Positions 32,127 through 43,956 of a DNA stretch of 64,000 bases are shown piece by piece. Both the position numbers and the translations under genes were made by a program. The stretch's first letter is position 1; each line of letters opens with the position of its first letter. Origin of the DNA: Perognathus longimembris pacificus (taxonomy: Eukaryota; Chordata; Mammalia; Rodentia; Heteromyidae); the NCBI RefSeq assembly GCF_023159225.1, contig NC_063181.1:24454073-24518072 (forward strand). The letters are read 5' to 3'. Under the pieces are notes generated by a model. That model did no database searches and was not told where the DNA came from. It worked only from the letters and a program-made list of their open reading frames with translations.

Positions 32127-32290
32127 AAGATGGATTTGCTTTTCTGATCAAACTTTACAGATCTAAGCATCAGAATAAGAATTGTGATAATAAAGACTTA
32201 AAATGTGTCGTACAGGCTTTGGGACCTGGCAGTGGATAAAGGTAGAGACATCTTGAGAAGTTTATCACTGAAGACTTAAAAAGAAAAATA
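32127..32290. repeat. Diverged repeat unit, partner of 29485-29690
   Basis: Contains 'atggatttgcttttctgatc' 'aaactttac', 'catcagaataagaattg', 'ttaaaatgtgtcg' and 'gctttgggacctggcagtgg' in the same order as the partner about 2.6 kb upstream. Confidence 0.6.
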
Positions 32291-32294
32291 TTAA

Positions 32295-33460
32295 TGGAAT
32301 CTGGCAGAAAGGACATAATTTTTTAAAGCTGTGGGAAGTTTAGCAACATTGAAACCTTGAGTAATTTAGGAAATAGAAAATATAACAATAAACTGTACGA
32401 TTTAGTTAAGGCAATATCCAGGCACAGTGCTGAAAATGCTGCTTGATATCTAGCTGCATACAATAATGCAATAGTTAAATATGAAAGTGACTTGCTGGGT
32501 TTGAACATGAAATGGTTTCTCATTCCTAGCCTCTTCATATGGCAAACAAATGTAAAATTAAAAACAGCTTTTGGATCTGATTTGAGTTAAGATGGAGTGT
32601 GCAGATCCTATGGTACTTCTCTATTTGCTTGCATCTAAGAACCGTGGAGTGGATACACAAAGCAGCCAATGAAGACTCTGAATGGAAGTGATAGCAGGTG
32701 GGATGGTAAGGGAAATTAAAACTCCAAGAAAGAATAATAAGATAGAGAATGACCTGGACCTCTCCATTTCCTTCCTATTGGACACAGTCATAGTTCCAAA
32801 CCACTAAGTGGCATAGATAGAAAAAGCTCCAAGAGAAACTGTTCTTCTAATCAAAGGAATGAGGACAAGAGTCCCTGCCTGACACAGAATGGGGAACATT
32901 CTCCCTTTATATTCTATTCTGAACTATCCTGATATGGAATCAGGAAACTTGGAAGTCTTTGGGAAGAGATCAGTACCTTGTGCCTATGGGAGGGGTCTAA
33001 GTAATTGTGACCAGAGGATAGACTGTGGCAGGTTGTCTCATCCAATGATGGCTATGGTAGCATCTCTCATCTCATATGGTCTTGTAGCCTCATGATGTCA
33101 TCATTTCCCATCAAGCAGAGGAGTCCATGTCCTTTGCCCTTGGATGGACCTTTGTGAATCTTAACCAGCACTTTATTAATGTAAGACTGAGTAAAACATA
33201 AAAAGCTCCTTGGCTTTTTCTTGGGACACTTAGTCTTGGGACTCAAATGTCATGCTATAAGGAAGCCCAGAGCACAAGAAAAAAGTACAAGTAGGTTAGT
33301 GTGCTCTACCCAAAGGTAAGGACTGCCTAATTGAAGTCCTAGCCAATAGCCAGCATTAACCTGAGTACAATTACATGAGAGACCTCTAGCTAAGCAAAAT
33401 CAACCCTGAGACTCTTTGAGATAATAGGCGGGAATGACTTTTGTTATTTCATGCCATTAA
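32295..33460. other. Unique sequence, no gene seen
   Basis: About 1.1 kb, possibly decayed retroelement interior near the partner repeat. No frame with a recognised domain. Confidence 0.35.
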
Positions 33461-33464
33461 AGTC

Positions 33465-33521
33465 AGAGTAGAACTAGAGTAGAACTAGAGTAGAACTAGA
33501 GTAGAGTAGAGTAGAACTAGA
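33465..33521 (+). repeat. 11-bp minisatellite (agtagaactag)n
   Basis: Three to four copies of 'agtagaactag' with an inner run of 'agtag' units. Total about 57 bp. Confidence 0.93.
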
Positions 33522-33524
33522 ACA

Positions 33525-34120
33525 GACACCATTAAAAAAGCTATCTTGATTACTTTTTTTCCCTAATTAACTCTCAGCTTTCTTCCCAATCCATTGTCCT
33601 CGTTGTTACTTGGAACCACCTACCAACCTACCCTACTGGTCACTGAAGTTTCCCACCATGTTGCTTTCATTCTGGTTTTTTCACTTCTCACTTTGGTCTT
33701 TGGTAAGCTGAATTTTATTTATTGACGAGGAAACCCCATGCAGCATATACTGGCACCAGAAATAGAGCCAAGCTATATCCTCAGTAGTCTTATCCATCTG
33801 ATGTAGGACTAGCAAAATGGGAAAGAAGACCTGTCATGCAATGGCAATAACAAGCCTGGAGATATCAGAAGCTTGGAAACTGTTCATAAGAGTGGGGAAG
33901 AGTAATGAAGTAATTCTTGTAAATTAATAGCACACTATGGAGACCTAAGGATATTAAAGAATTAATAATAAAGAGGAAAGAAAAAGTAGAAGCAAAAAAA
34001 ATCAAAGGGAAATGTACAAAGAAATAGAAAAAGGAAGAAGGAAAAAAATCACAAGGGAAGTAGCAAATAAATATAAAGAAGACCAAGTACACTATCTACT
34101 ATTTTTAATTAGTATCAACT
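33525..34120. other. Unique sequence
   Basis: An A-rich stretch (33960-34080) lies next to the L1. No gene signal. Confidence 0.35.
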
Positions 34121-34129
34121 AGTTATACA

Positions 34130-34647
34130 AGGGATTTCATTTTAACCAGTTCATTTCTCTATACAGGGATTCCTGACTACAGTCACTCCTTTCCCAATCT
34201 CCTTCCTCACCTCTTCCCAAATCAGTCTCATCAAATTGTCATGTTCCACTTTCATAGGTGTTCATAAAGTATTTTGTCTGTATTGCCTTCTTTCTCTCCA
34301 TTTTTCAGCTCCCTTCCACTAATGCCTACACATCAGAAATATTTCAAGTTCCTCATGTCCTCTTCGTTAAAGACATGTTGTTCAAAGGGGTTGCATGATG
34401 TTATCGCACACATGCATATGCCATGCTCTACTCAGATTGACCACACATATATGTATGTGCATACACATATATACATGTGTACACATGTGTGTACACATGT
34501 CTACATATATGTATATATACCTATATGGACACCTGTATATCTATATGTACTCTATATATACTTAAATACCTAAACAGGTATATACATACCTATATATGTA
34601 TGCATAGGTATGTATATATGTACATATATAGGTAACTATACAGATGT

Positions 34648-34717
<70 letters not shown>

Positions 34718-35345
34718 CACCAACATATCCTGTTTGTGCTTCTATTTTTTCCTCATCTACATATAAGGGAAAACAGGTGACTTTTGTCTGAGCCTGACTT
34801 ACTTCACTTGACATGATAGTTTCTACATCCATCCATTCCCCTGCAAATGGCATAATTTCACTATTATTTATGGCTGCATAATATTCCATTGTGCATATAT
34901 GCCACATTTTCTTGATCCCTTCATCATTTGTAGGGCCTCTGGTCTGTTTCACAGCTTGATAGTTTGAATTGTGCTTCAACATGGGTATGTAGTTGTCTCT
35001 ATTATATCCTGACTCACATTCCTTTGGATAAATGCCCAACAGTAGTATTGGTGGATGGTATGATAGCTCAATTTTTAGTTTTTAGCCTACACACTGATTT
35101 TCATAGTGATTGTCACAGAATGAGACAGGGTTCTAGTTTCAGTCTTCTGCATGTGGGTATCCAGTTTCCCCAGCACTATTTGTTGAAAGGGTTATGGTTT
35201 TTTTCCCAGCATATATTTTTGGCTTGTTTGTAAAAAAATAATCAAATGTCTGTAGGTGAGTGGGTTCATTTTTCTGGGTCATCTGGTCTGTTCCAGTGGT
35301 TGTCAGATCTGTTTTGTGCCAGTGCCAAGCCATTTTTTTTGTACG
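34130..35345 (-). mobile_element. Old L1 with internal deletion and microsatellite
   Basis: Minus-strand L1 3' region. The 3' UTR (34130-34730) contains a (TATG)/(CA)n(TA)n block. ORF2 C-terminal sequence follows (34735-35115), with a recognisable 'TMEYYAAINNSEIMPFA' peptide. Near 35120 the alignment jumps to an upstream ORF2 segment ('HWHKTDLTTTGTDQMTQKNE', ending 35335), skipping several hundred bases. All frames are broken. Confidence 0.82.
34651..34716 (+). repeat. (CA)n(TA)n compound microsatellite
   Basis: About 15 CA units then about 17 TA units within an L1 3' UTR. Confidence 0.96.
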
Positions 35346-35349
35346 CATA

Positions 35350-35665
35350 CACCAAAATAACTGCTGAAGGCATGTGAACATGAGTAGAGTACCAAGAAAG
35401 CCAAAATGTACAATGCAAACTATACTAACCAAACTAATATTTAATGATCTTTTATGTCTTTCTATTAGAACATTATTTTCCCTCAATTTAAAATTTGGGG
35501 ATTTAGAGCTAAGACCTAATATTCTTGAGGACATTAAAGTGGCTTTAAGAATAACTCTGCTTTCTTCAATACATCCACAAAGATTGATAGGACAGACAGA
35601 AGTTGGCTTCTTGACCATCTCTTATCTCAGAGCATACTACATCATTAAATAAGTCATGCTAATCC
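35350..35665. other. Unique sequence
   Basis: Not recognised as repeat. Frames are short and unsupported. Confidence 0.3.
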
Positions 35666-35669
35666 TAGA

Positions 35670-35825
35670 TTGTGGTATTAGATATAGAGTTAAACTATCA
35701 TCTGTGCACTCTAGAGGCTGACACAGGGGGAACAGAAGTTTAAGGCCAGTCTGGACTACAAAGCAAATTCCAGGCAAATCTCAGCTACACAGCAAGGCCT
35801 TGTCTCAACTAAAAGAAAAAAGCAA
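35670..35825 (+). mobile_element. B1 SINE, diverged
   Basis: 'gaggctgacacaggggg', 'aggccagtctggactaca' and 'aaggccttgtctcaac' in B1 order with an A-rich end. Confidence 0.7.
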
Positions 35826-35937
35826 TACAGTAGAAATCAACAGTATGTAGACTGCATCTTCACTTTAAAGAAATACACGGAACCAAAGAGATATGTTCTT
35901 TCCTACCTGTGGCCTTGTATAATAAGCCATTCATGTA

Positions 35938-35962
35938 CAACAACAACAACAACAACAACAAA
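35938..35962 (+). repeat. (CAA)n microsatellite
   Basis: About eight 'caa' units. Confidence 0.9.
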
Positions 35963-35964
35963 TG

Positions 35965-36230
35965 AAGAGTCATGTTTGACACCTTTATTTTTGGACCAAA
36001 AGAAATGATCAGAGATAAATCCACCCCAAAGGAAATAATTTAGCTTTGCTCTTAACAGCATCTCAGTTTGGGAAGAACATTCTAACCAGTGTGAACTGTT
36101 CCAGCCAATGGATAAATGAGGTATAGATATGCCAGGATGTTGTCTTTCATCTTTTCATGTGGCCATGTAAATCTTGATGTATTTGGTACTAAATATCATT
36201 TTTAATCATTATCATTTTCCAGTTCTCTCT
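35965..36230. other. Unique sequence
   Basis: No recognised feature. Short interval before a B4-like SINE. Confidence 0.3.
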
Positions 36231-36234
36231 ATTT

Positions 36235-36455
36235 CACTCTCTCTCTCTCCCTCTTTCTGTTTCTCTTTGTCTGTTTGCCTTTCTGTATCCTGAGAATTGA
36301 ACCCAAGGCACATGCTATGGAAACATTCTACCACAGAGCTAAACCCTTATCTCTTTTTACATTTTCAGTTAGTCAAGGACTTGCTAAGTTTCCCAGGCTG
36401 GTCTTGATCTTTCAGTCCTCCTATCTCAGTCTCTCAAGGAGTTGAGATTACTTAT
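36235..36455 (-). mobile_element. B4-like SINE (B1 + ID), antisense
   Basis: A CT-rich tail is followed by antisense ID ('gaattgaacccaaggcacat') and antisense B1 ('cccaggctggtcttgatc', 'cctcctatctcagtctctc'). Confidence 0.7.
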
Positions 36456-36459
36456 CATC

Positions 36460-36643
36460 ATTATCTACACATATCTGGAGAAGTGGAGATAGTTGAGAGA
36501 TACTGGTTTGTGGTTAAGTTGAATCTTTAAGATGAAGGCTTTTTGTAGATAACAGAAATATATGCGTGATATATGTCCCAATGCATGTCCCAATGCAGTT
36601 AAAGAAAAGGGAAATTCCTATCAATCTGCCTTACTATTCACTT

Positions 36644-36645
<2 letters not shown>
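36460..36645. other. Unique sequence
   Basis: Contains a short direct repeat 'gtcccaatgcatgtcccaat' (36574-36593). Otherwise nothing. Confidence 0.3.

Positions 36646-36648
<3 letters not shown>

Positions 36649-36696
<48 letters not shown>
36649..36696 (+). repeat. (CA)n microsatellite
   Basis: About 23 perfect CA units. Confidence 0.97.
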
Positions 36697-36699
<3 letters not shown>

Positions 36700-36834
36700 C
36701 AATCAGTCTGGCCCTACACCCAAGTTTATACATAGCTAAGAAAATAGAGTAATTGATTAAAGGTCTCTTTGTCACTGCCTACTTAAGTGACCTTGACTAT
36801 ACAATAGAAACCATTTAATTAAGAAACTCACCCT

Positions 36835-37037
36835 GGGCTGGGGATATAGCCTAGTGGCAAGAGTGCCTGCCTCGGATACACGAGGCCCTAGGTTCGATTC
36901 CCCAGCACCACATATACAGAAAATGGCCAGAAGTGGCGCTGTGGCTCAAGTGGCGGAGTGCTAGCCTTGAGTGGGAAGAAGCCAGGGACAGTGCTCAGGC
37001 CCTGAGTCCAAGGCCCAGGACTGGCAAAAAAAAAAAA
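36835..37037 (+). mobile_element. IDL-Geo SINE, young subfamily
   Basis: Near-identical to the 17.3 kb copy ('gatatagcctagtggcaag', 'gagtgggaagaag'). Perfect TSD 'aagaaactcaccct' at 36821-36834 and 37038-37051. Confidence 0.98.
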
Positions 37038-37054
37038 AAGAAACTCACCCTGAA

Positions 37055-38255
37055 GCTGACTAGCTTATAATAGGGAAGACATGACAGCAGTAACTCAATG
37101 ACAAGAACTCCCACTCTCCACTGTCCAAGCACAGGGTTGTTACTGCTTTTGAACAGTGTTGTCTGTTGCCCTTATATGCTATGAGCAAATTCATTTGGAC
37201 AAAAGAAAAGAGCACATGTCTACCATCAGAAGAGAAGAGGTATAGAGCTGTGGCCCAAGGAGACTAACTGTATCCACAATTCAGCCAAAATGCCAAAGGC
37301 CTTCAGCACCTTCATCAAGTGCTCTGATTTGCTGATCCAGAATTCCCTAAACTGGCTGTACCACAGAGACAGACACATCAGCTATACCCAAAGATCTGAA
37401 CCATAACCTAGATGCCAGTTTGTTACTTTACAAGGAGAAAGAGATCTTTCCAAATCCTACTCACTCTGTCCTCAGCAGTCTTTTCCAGTTCCCTGGGTTT
37501 CTTAGTGACTGCTGGATGAACAGGAAATCATAGTACAGAGGTCTTAGGGCCTGAGACACATAAGGGAGAATTGGACCCACAGTTGTGGACTTTAGTGATT
37601 TTTCCACCCTTCCACTACTCTATACTGAATTCCTGTTGTCAAATTCCCTGTTTGAAAGGATTGATGTTTGCCCATCCACTGCTACTAACAGGCATTCTTT
37701 GCTAGGTGAAACCATGAAGCATTCACAGTCCTCCAGCTTAATGCACTTGGTTGTGTTCAGCCTGTGATAAAGTTCATATAGATCCTGATATGACACATTA
37801 ACTTGGGGCACTGCTATCTCCAGTCAATAATTTACTCACTATTCTTTAATCTCATTTCACTCATTTCCTTCTTCACTTTGGTCTGAAGGTTAGTTCTATT
37901 TCAAAGCCACAAATGTCTTGTGTTATCTCAGGTACTGAAGTGTGGCTGGTCCTATGTCCCTCCCAAATCAATGCCTGGTGGTTTGTGTGGATGCCACCAA
38001 CAGGTGCTCATAGACCATGTTTTGAGAAATCATAAACAATTGACATATACCCTTGTACAATTGGTATTTTCATTCTAGTGCTGACTCAATGCACCAAAAC
38101 ACACTGCAGCATGAAGTCTTACAGATCTCGCCTCACATTAATCCATCTTCTGTTTCTTCTACTACCTTTCTCCCCTCATGCTCATACCATGGAGCTCACC
38201 CACAAATACTGGCTCTTTTTGGAAAGGGACAAAAGTATAATCCTTTTGGTGCAGA
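37055..38255. other. Unique sequence, no gene seen
   Basis: 1.2 kb without recognised repeats. Several 60-80 residue frames with no domain. Confidence 0.4.
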
Positions 38256-38259
38256 GATC

Positions 38260-38385
38260 AGCCACATGACCTTTCTAGATTCCCCATCAGAAAAATGACA
38301 GTCCCTTCAGTCAGCTTATAAGACTACTGTGAGGTTCAAATCAAATAACATAAGTAAGAACACAGTGAAGGGATTGCCAAGCTGC
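38260..38385 (+). mobile_element. MIR SINE remnant
   Basis: 'ccccatcagaaaaatgacag' and 'aagactactgtgaggttcaa' 'atcaaataacataagt' fit the 3' half of MIR. Confidence 0.6.
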
Positions 38386-38646
38386 CTGAATGCACAGGAA
38401 ATATGCAGATAATTTGCAGTGGAAATAACTAGGCACTCACTTTCATTCATTTAAATGTGCCTTTTGTTCCTTTCTGGCATCTTATGAAGTCAAGGGAAAT
38501 GTCAGGTGTAAGAGTCTCAGGATCAGGATTTTGATTTTGCTGGGCAAGAAAAATGTGTCCTCAAGGGGGCCTTAGGGCATAATCGCTTATCCTGTGCTCT
38601 TGGATTTAAGTTTTATCTGAAATTGTTGTGGCTTTTATCCTTTCAG

Positions 38647-38736
38647 TCATTTTGATGTTAATGTCGAAAAGTTCAGCAGGGATGAATATTCTAAAATATC
38701 TATTACTTCATTTGATGAACATCTTTATAAATAGAG
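38647..38736 (+). other. Candidate cassette exon (90 nt)
   Basis: Bounded by an acceptor-like 'ggcttttatcctttcag' ending at 38646 and a donor 'gtatgt' at 38737. Length is a multiple of three. One frame is open throughout. Another reads 'HFDVNVEKFSRDEYSKISIT' then 'SFDEHLYK' and stops within the exon. No known protein is recognised. It may be a cryptic or decoy exon. Confidence 0.2.
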
Positions 38737-38739
38737 GTA

Positions 38740-39740
38740 TGTTTTGTCACTTGCTGGGCTTTTTGAAAAGCAAGAGAAGGCAGATGGCAAGCAAACCTTT
38801 GTGCTTGCTTTGAGGAGAAATTTAGGATACCCAGATAAGTAAATTTAATTAGAGATTTCTCATGGAATGATAGTAGGATGTAGGCAAATTTCCCCTGTGG
38901 TATAGCAGGATGGCTTTGTCTTGGTGTACAACATTTCAGAGGCCCTGTTCCTGGGGGCCTGTTTCTTCACTCAAGGATGCTTTTGCAGCTGCACTAAGTT
39001 GTAAGGATTTCATTTTAAAGACAAAATGTTCTCCACCTTCTCAAATAACCTGCAGCTGTGTCACCACTCCATGCAAGAAGTTGAATATTGCACACACTGT
39101 CCCCGGATCTGCTTTAGACCCAGAGCAAAATATTTCCAATTTTTCACGATCAGCGAAGGTCCTCCTTTCAGTGGAATTTAAAATATTTCTCCAATTAAGC
39201 TCCAGACCTACAGAGTAGGTGTTGAATGTGAAAAGAAGGACAACCATTTAGCAGAGTTGGTCTTTAAAATACAGCCTAGAGGTGACAGAACAACAGGAAG
39301 CCAGTCCTCTGTCTGCCTAAGGAAAGAAGCGCCTGCATTCAGAAGCCAGAGTGCAAACACTGCAAGAAGACAGGATTTTCCAGGGCTGTTATCTAGCACT
39401 GAATATCTAAGAAACAAATGCCTAGGGTATATGAAGTTATGTGTCAGTAAGTGTCAGTGGAAGGAATGGATTAATGAATACTGTAATATTCATGTTTCCG
39501 TCTTAAATAGGATTTTCTTTACAAATCCATCAGGGAGCTCAAGCTGTTCTCTATTAGTCTAAAAATACTTGTCTGTGAAGTTGTAGCACGACATCCAGAC
39601 ATGGGAAGAGGGGCTACATCTGCATCACTAAATCCGGCTTGGTACTTGACAGGATGAGGGAGGGACAAGCCAAATTTCATCCACCTCATTTCCTTTCTAC
39701 CCATGCATTTCAGGAACAGCCTCTGGTTAGACCTGGTTCA
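38740..39740. other. Unique sequence, no gene seen
   Basis: 1 kb, repeat-free by eye. Two ~100-residue plus-strand frames (38910-39218 and 39257-39562) without a recognised domain. Confidence 0.35.
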
Positions 39741-39876
39741 TTGTTTGTTTTTTTTAAATTAAATTTTATTGACAGGTGTTGTGCAAAAGGGGTACAGTCA
39801 CATAATAGGCAGTGAATACATTTCTTGTGATAACTTACACCCTCATTTTTCTTTCCCTTCCCTCGATCAGGTAGGC

Positions 39877-39998
<122 letters not shown>

Positions 39999-40532
39999 AT
40001 GTATTATCCAGTGTACCAATATCATATAAAGTAACCATGTAGGGTACACCACAGGAAATTCACCTAGAACATTAAAGATAACAACAGTAGAATCCTCCTG
40101 TGTCCTTCTCTTAGAGCTGTTTTTGCTTATCCTCATCTTATATGATCATGTGTACATAGCTGTTGAGCTATTGTGCTCCTCTGATAGATCTATTCTAGAC
40201 CTTTTTATGTTTAGTAGTTGTTTGGTTTTAGATACATAATGTAAAGTCGCTGACTCAAACCTGTGGAAATACCATTGAAAAGAAGTTTGTTGTTTTGCAG
40301 ATCTGGTCTCTACTGTCCTCCTCCCTCCCTAACAGTCATATATCAAGGAAACCATGCCCCTTTGTTCTCTGTGTTCCAGGCTTGTCTTGCTCAACATTAT
40401 TTGTTCGAGTTCTGACCATTTCCCTGCAAATACCAATATTTTATCATTTCTAATCACATGTAGTATTCTATTGTGTATAGGTACCACGTTTTTTTGAATC
40501 CATTCATCTGTAGTGGGGCATCTGGGTTGTTT

Positions 40533-43500
40533 TCATACTTTGGCTATTGTGAATTGTGCAGTGATAACTATGGATGTGCAAATGTCTTTATGATATCTTG
40601 AGACCTGTTGTTCAGAATAGATGCCTAGGAGTGGTATGGCTGGGTCATAGGGTAGGTCTATGCTGAGATTTTTGAGAACCTCCATACTGTTCTCCAAAGT
40701 GGTTGTACTAGTTTGCACCCCCACCAACAGTGGAGAAGGATTCCTCTTTCCCCGCATCCCCTCCAGCATTTGTTGTTGCCTGAGTTCAGAGTATAGGCCA
40801 TTCTAACTGGGGTGAGGTGGTATCTCAGGGTTGTTTTGATTTGCATTTCCTTTACTGCCAGGGATGTTGAACATTTCCTCATACGGTTCTTTGCCATTTT
40901 TATCTCTTCTCCTGTGAAGTCTCTCTTTAGCTACTTTGCCCATTTCATGATTGGTTTACTGGGTTTGGAGGGGCTTAGTTTTTTGAGTTCTCTGTAGATG
41001 ACGGATATTAGGCCTTGTCTGTTGTTGTGCTGGTGAAGATCGTTTCCCATATGGTTGGCTGTCTTTCTACTTTAGTGGCTATGTCTTTAGCTGTGCAGAA
41101 ACTTTTTATTTTGTAGTAGTCCCATTTGTCAAGTCTCTCCCCTATCTGTTGTGCCCCTGGGACTCTGTTCAGGCAGTTCTTACCTGTGCCTATAAGTTCT
41201 AGCATCTCTCCTACTCTGTCCTTCAGTAGTTTCAAGGATTCAGGTCTGATGTCCTTCATCCATTTTGAGTTGATCTTGGTGCATGGTGATAGGCTAGGGT
41301 CCACTTTGAGTTTTCTACATGTGGCTTCCCAGTTTTCCCAGCACCAGTAGTTGAAGAGGCTATGTTTTTTCCATTGTATGTCTTTAGCTCTTTTGTCGAA
41401 TATCAGCTGACTGTAAGAATTTGGCTTTATTTCTGGGTCGTCTATCCTATTCCATTGGTCTTCAGGTCTGTTTTTATACCAGTACCAGGCTGTTTTTGTT
41501 ATGATGGCTCTATAATAGAGCTTGAAGTCTGGTATTGTGATTCCTCCTGTGCTGCTTCCTTTGCCTAGACTTTCTTTGGCTATTGTAGATCTTTTGCTGT
41601 TCCATATGAATCTATGGGTTGTTTTCTCTATTTCAGTGAAGAATGTAGCTGGCATCTTGATGGGGATTGCATCAAATTTGTATAACATTTGGGCAATATG
41701 GCTATTTTCACTATGTTGATTCTGCCTACCCATGAGTCTTTCCCTCTCTGGTATCCTCTTTGATTTCCCTTTTTAGATTTTTATAGTTCTCATTAAATTG
41801 GTCATTCACGTCTTTAGTTAGGTTAATCCCTAGATAATTTGTTCTTTTTTTTAAGCTATTGCAAATGATATTATTTCCATAATTTCCTTTTCTGTTTGTA
41901 TATTGCTGGTGTACAGAAAAGCTGCTGATTTTTGTGGGCTGATTTTGTATCCTGCTACTTTGCCAAAATGGTTTATTAATTCTAGGAGTTTGGGAATTAA
42001 GCTTTTTGGGTCCTTCAGATATAAGATCATGGCATCTGCAAATAGGGATAGTTTGATTTCTTCTTTACCAATGTGGATCCCTATGATGTCCTCCTCTTGC
42101 CTTATTGCTATGGCTAGGGTTTCCAGCACTATGTTGAATAGAAGCGGGGAGAGTGGGCATCCTTGTCTTGTTCCTGAGTTTAGGTGAAATGGTTTTAGTT
42201 TCTCCCCATTTAATATGATATTAGCAGTTGGTCTGTTGTATATGGCTTTTATTGTTTTAAAGAATGTTCCCTTTATTCCTGTTCTCTCCAGAGCTTTAAA
42301 CATGTATGGGTGTTGTATTTTGTCAAAGGCTTTTTGGGCATCGGCTGATAATGATGATTTGGTTCTTGTTCTTAGCTCTATTGATGTGATGAATTGCGTT
42401 TATTGATTTGCAGATGTTGAACCTTCCTTGCGTCTGTGGGATTGATGTATAATTTTCTTGATCAGTTTCTGGATCATGTTAGCTAGCGTTTTATGGAGGA
42501 GCTTTGCATCTGTGTTCATTAGTGATATTCGTCTGTAATTCTCTTTTTTCGTTGAGTCTTTGCCTGGTTTGAGTATGATATTAGCTTCACAGAATGAGTT
42601 TGGGATTTCTCCCTCTGTTTCTGTTTCATGAAAGAGTTTGAGGAGTATTGCTATTAGCTCCTCACTGAAGGTTTTATAGAACTCATTGGTGAATCCTTCC
42701 GGGTCTGGGCTTTTCTTTGTTGGAAGGCTCTTGATTACATCCTGGTTTATTTAGTTGATTTATTTCTTCTTGATTCAGTTTGGGCAGTTTACACTTCTCT
42801 AAGAATTGATCCATTTCTGTAAAATTTTCATTCTTTAGTGAGTAAAGACTCTGGAAATCATTCCTTATAATTGTTTGAATATCCTGTATATTTGTTGTAA
42901 TTTTTCCGGTGGAGTCCCTGATCTTACAGATAGGAGTCTCTTCTCTCTTTTTTTTTTTTTGTAAGTCTTGCAAGGGGTCTGTCTATTTTATTTATTTTCT
43001 CAAAGAACCAGCTTTTAGTTTTATTTATTTGTTTGGTCTTTCTATTCTCAATCAGATTTATCTCTTCTTTAATCTTTGTGATCTCTCTCCTTCTAGTCGT
43101 TTTAGATTCAATTTTTTCTTGTTTCTCCAGTCGTTTTTAACTGCACCATGAGGTTATTTACCTGTTCTGATTCCATTCTGTGTGCTGAGAGCAATGATCT
43201 TGCCCCTCGGCACTGCCTTTGCTGTATCCCATAGGTTTCTTTGTGATGTATTTTCATTGTCATTGTTGCTTATGAACTCGTTAATTTCATCCTTAATTTG
43301 CTCTGTGACCCAAATGTTAGATAACACTGAGGAGTTTAGCCTCCGAGTATTTGTGTGGTTTCTGTGGTATCCTTTGTTATTGAGGGCTACCTTGATTCCA
43401 CTGTGATCAGATAGAATACATGGGATAATGTCACTACTCTTGTATTTGCTGAGGTTCTTTGTGTGGACTATGACATGATCTATTTTGGAGTATGTTCCAT

Positions 43501-43757
43501 GGGCTGCTGAGAAGAATGTGTGTTGAGTCTCTTTATGGTCAAAAACTCTGTACAGATCTGTCAGATCCATGTGGGATATGGTGTTACTTAGGTCTTCAGT
43601 TCCCTTGTTAATCCTCTGTGTGTTGGATTTGTCTCTTGGAAAGAGTGGAGTATTAAAATCTCCCACTATGGTTGTATTTGGGTCTATCTTGTTCTTTAGC
43701 TCTGAAAGAATTTGTTTGACATATTTAGGGTTGTTCATTGTTAATGATACCCTTTTT
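40533..43757 (-). pseudogene. Broken LINE-1 ORF2 (endonuclease, RT, C-terminal)
   Basis: Remnant of the L1 ORF2 protein, the endonuclease/reverse transcriptase that performs target-primed reverse transcription. On the minus strand, the endonuclease C-terminal part lies at 43154-43757, with 'SDHSGIKVAL' holding the conserved SDH motif. A linker follows at 42683-42973. The RT core at 41851-42303 contains '[16 protein letters not shown]'. The downstream domain is 41008-41733 ('AWYWYKNRPEDQWNRIDDPE'), and the C-terminal Cys-rich part is 40533-40897 ('[15 protein letters not shown]'). At least five frame breaks or stops separate these pieces. The RT active-site motif reads FADA instead of FADD (codon at 42031-42033), so a catalytic aspartate is lost. 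N-terminus and ORF1 are missing. Confidence 0.95.
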
Positions 43758-43759
43758 CC

Positions 43760-43955
43760 CCCCCTCATCAAATTATTTGGAATTGATAACATTACAATTA
43801 AGCCACATTCCATATACTTGTCCCCATGATCTGTAAGCATTGAACAGTGGTAGTTAGTTGGACTATTTGGGCAATAACTAGATCCTACAGAAGTAGAAAA
43901 AGAAATATATTTTCCACTGGGTATTCACTTCCTCCCAGTCTTGCCTTTGTTTCTG
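43760..43955. other. Unique spacer between L1 and LTR
   Basis: About 200 bp, no recognised feature. A C-run 'cccccc' marks the L1 junction. Confidence 0.35.
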
Positions 43956-43956
43956 T

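Noticed and set aside
35938..35962. Short regularly repeated units suggestive of a repeat array such as CRISPR
   Set aside because: It is a simple CAA microsatellite. No spaced repeat array exists in the window and the DNA is mammalian.
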